Shown: positions 63,280 through 64,000 of the stretch, one piece after another
Numbering within the stretch: the first letter of the stretch is position 1
Layout of the letters: each line of letters opens with the position of its first letter
Assembly: GCF_036607905.1 (NCBI RefSeq)
Contig: NZ_CP144555.1
Coordinates: 1,116,001-1,180,000, forward strand
Source of the DNA: Streptomyces sp. SCSIO 75703
GTDB taxonomy: Bacteria; Actinomycetota; Actinomycetes; Streptomycetales; Streptomycetaceae
Reading direction: 5' to 3'
DNA: 64,000 nt
Made by a program: the position numbers and the translations under genes
Notes under the pieces: generated by a model
What the model was told of the DNA's origin: nothing
Databases searched by the model: none
Seen by the model: only the letters and a program-made list of their open reading frames with translations

Positions 63280-64000
63280 CTAGTACCGGAGGTGCCCCCT
63301 CTTGGCCGCGAGGGCGGCGCGGCCCTCGGCGTGCCGGCGCTTGCCCTCCTTGCGGATCTCGGCCCGCGTGCGGGCGTCGGACTTGGCGGCCATGCGCTGG
63401 TTCTCCCGGACCAGCTTGCGGTAGCTGTCCAGCCGTCGCGGCGGCAGCCGGCCCGCGTCGACGGCGGCGAGCACCGCGCAGCCGGGTTCGCCGGTGTGGG
63501 CGCAGTCCTGGAACCGGCAGCGGCCGGCCAGTTCCTCGATCTCGGCGAAGACCTGCCCGACGCCGGCGCCGGCGTCGAAGAGGCCGACGCCTCGCAGTCC
63601 GGGCGTGTCGATGAGGACTCCCCCGCCGGGCAGGGGCAGCAGGTTCCGGGTGGTGGTGGTGTGCCGTCCCTTGCCGTCGACGTCGCGGACGCGCCGCACG
63701 GTCTGGGTGTCCGTGCCGAGCAGCGCGTTGGCGAGGGTGGACTTGCCGGCGCCGGACTGGCCGAGCAGCACGGTGCTGCTGCCGGTGACGACCGCGGACA
63801 GGGCGTCGAGGCCCTGCCCGTGTTCGGCGCTGACGGGCAGCACCGGCACGCCGGGCGCGCTGGTCTCCACGTCCCGCACGAGGTGCGCCAGGGTGACGGG
63901 GTCGGTGACCAGGTCGGCCTTGGTGAGGACGACCACGGGCCGGGCGCCGGACTCCCGGGGATCCGGTGCCTTGCGCAGCAGTGCCTCACCCGTCGAGCAG
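63280..64000 (-). CDS. rsgA: ribosome small-subunit-dependent GTPase A (5' end outside window)
   Basis: The C-terminal 239 or so codons are visible; the start lies beyond 64000. Circularly permuted GTPase motifs appear in the order G4 VVVLTKADLV, G1 GQSGAGKST and G3 DTPG. The zinc-binding tail CRFQDCAHTGEPGC and a long basic helix follow. RsgA/YjeQ helps mature the 30S decoding centre and releases RbfA. The frame is open to the window edge, reading CSTGEALLRKAPDP upstream. Confidence 0.93.
   Translation of the reverse strand, partial: CSTGEALLRKAPDPRESGARPVVVLTKADLVTDPVTLAHLVRDVETSAPGVPVLPVSAEHGQGLDALSAVVTGSSTVLLGQSGAGKSTLANALLGTDTQTVRRVRDVDGKGRHTTTTRNLLPLPGGGVLIDTPGLRGVGLFDAGAGVGQVFAEIEELAGRCRFQDCAHTGEPGCAVLAAVDAGRLPPRRLDSYRKLVRENQRMAAKSDARTRAEIRKEGKRRHAEGRAALAAKRGHLRY

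Overview
The window is high-GC (about 73% by eye), with G/C-dominated third codon positions, GTG starts, purine-rich ribosome binding sites and many ATGA/GTGA gene overlaps. The families present (a LuxR-type giant ATPase regulator, DUF2637, Rv1733c-like, TraR/DksA pairs, a SecDF fusion, an MreB-like protein) point to a Streptomyces chromosome. I recall a similar gene order in the S. coelicolor SCO61xx-SCO62xx region, but that is memory, not a search. I see no insertion sequence, prophage, CRISPR array, tRNA or rRNA.

Layout. 0.2-1.7 kb: an ABC exporter pair (minus). 2-6.5 kb: glyoxylate salvage, hyi-glxR (plus) and gcl (minus), which share a two-box upstream element. 6.7-11.6 kb: a zinc-ribbon protein, two acyl-CoA synthetase-like genes and a divergent GAF-LuxR regulator. 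11.8-14.6 kb: a large LuxR-family ATPase regulator. 15-17.6 kb: MgtC, a pyruvyltransferase-like protein and DUF3040. 17.7-29.3 kb: an eleven-gene minus-strand glycoconjugate operon in which every junction overlaps. It carries GmhA, HldE and GmhB (the ADP-heptose route), seven glycosyltransferases and a carbamoyltransferase. 29.3-30.2 kb: a non-coding stretch with a 9-bp tandem repeat and an array of about 23 GTTCACA heptamers. 30.2-33.1 kb: a UDP-glucuronate decarboxylase-like SDR with a long low-complexity N-terminus, a lipoprotein polysaccharide deacetylase and an SRPBCC protein. 33.3-42.2 kb: a purine-catabolism operon (FAD, FeS and Mo subunits of xanthine dehydrogenase, AzgA-type permease, XdhC) facing a PucR regulator.

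42.4-48.8 kb: a TPR-like protein, Rv1733c-like membrane protein, short MreB-like protein, two TraR/DksA zinc-finger proteins, a two-component system and a disordered membrane protein. 48.9-57 kb: SecDF, GntR, an iron-box-linked FhuF-like protein, a DUF2637 membrane protein, an RsbW-like kinase and pyruvate oxidase. 57-64 kb: a PP2C phosphatase with a long Pro-rich tail, a TrmB/LuxR-type regulator, DUF456, the alkylation-repair pair ada-ogt, and rsgA cut by the window edge.

How it fits together. Xanthine dehydrogenase and its permease feed the upper part of purine breakdown. The gcl-hyi-glxR set recovers the glyoxylate produced at its end. The central block looks like a dedicated pathway for a heptose-containing, probably carbamoylated glycan whose structure I cannot deduce. 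The heptamer array directly upstream of that operon is the most unusual element and I cannot assign it to a known regulator.
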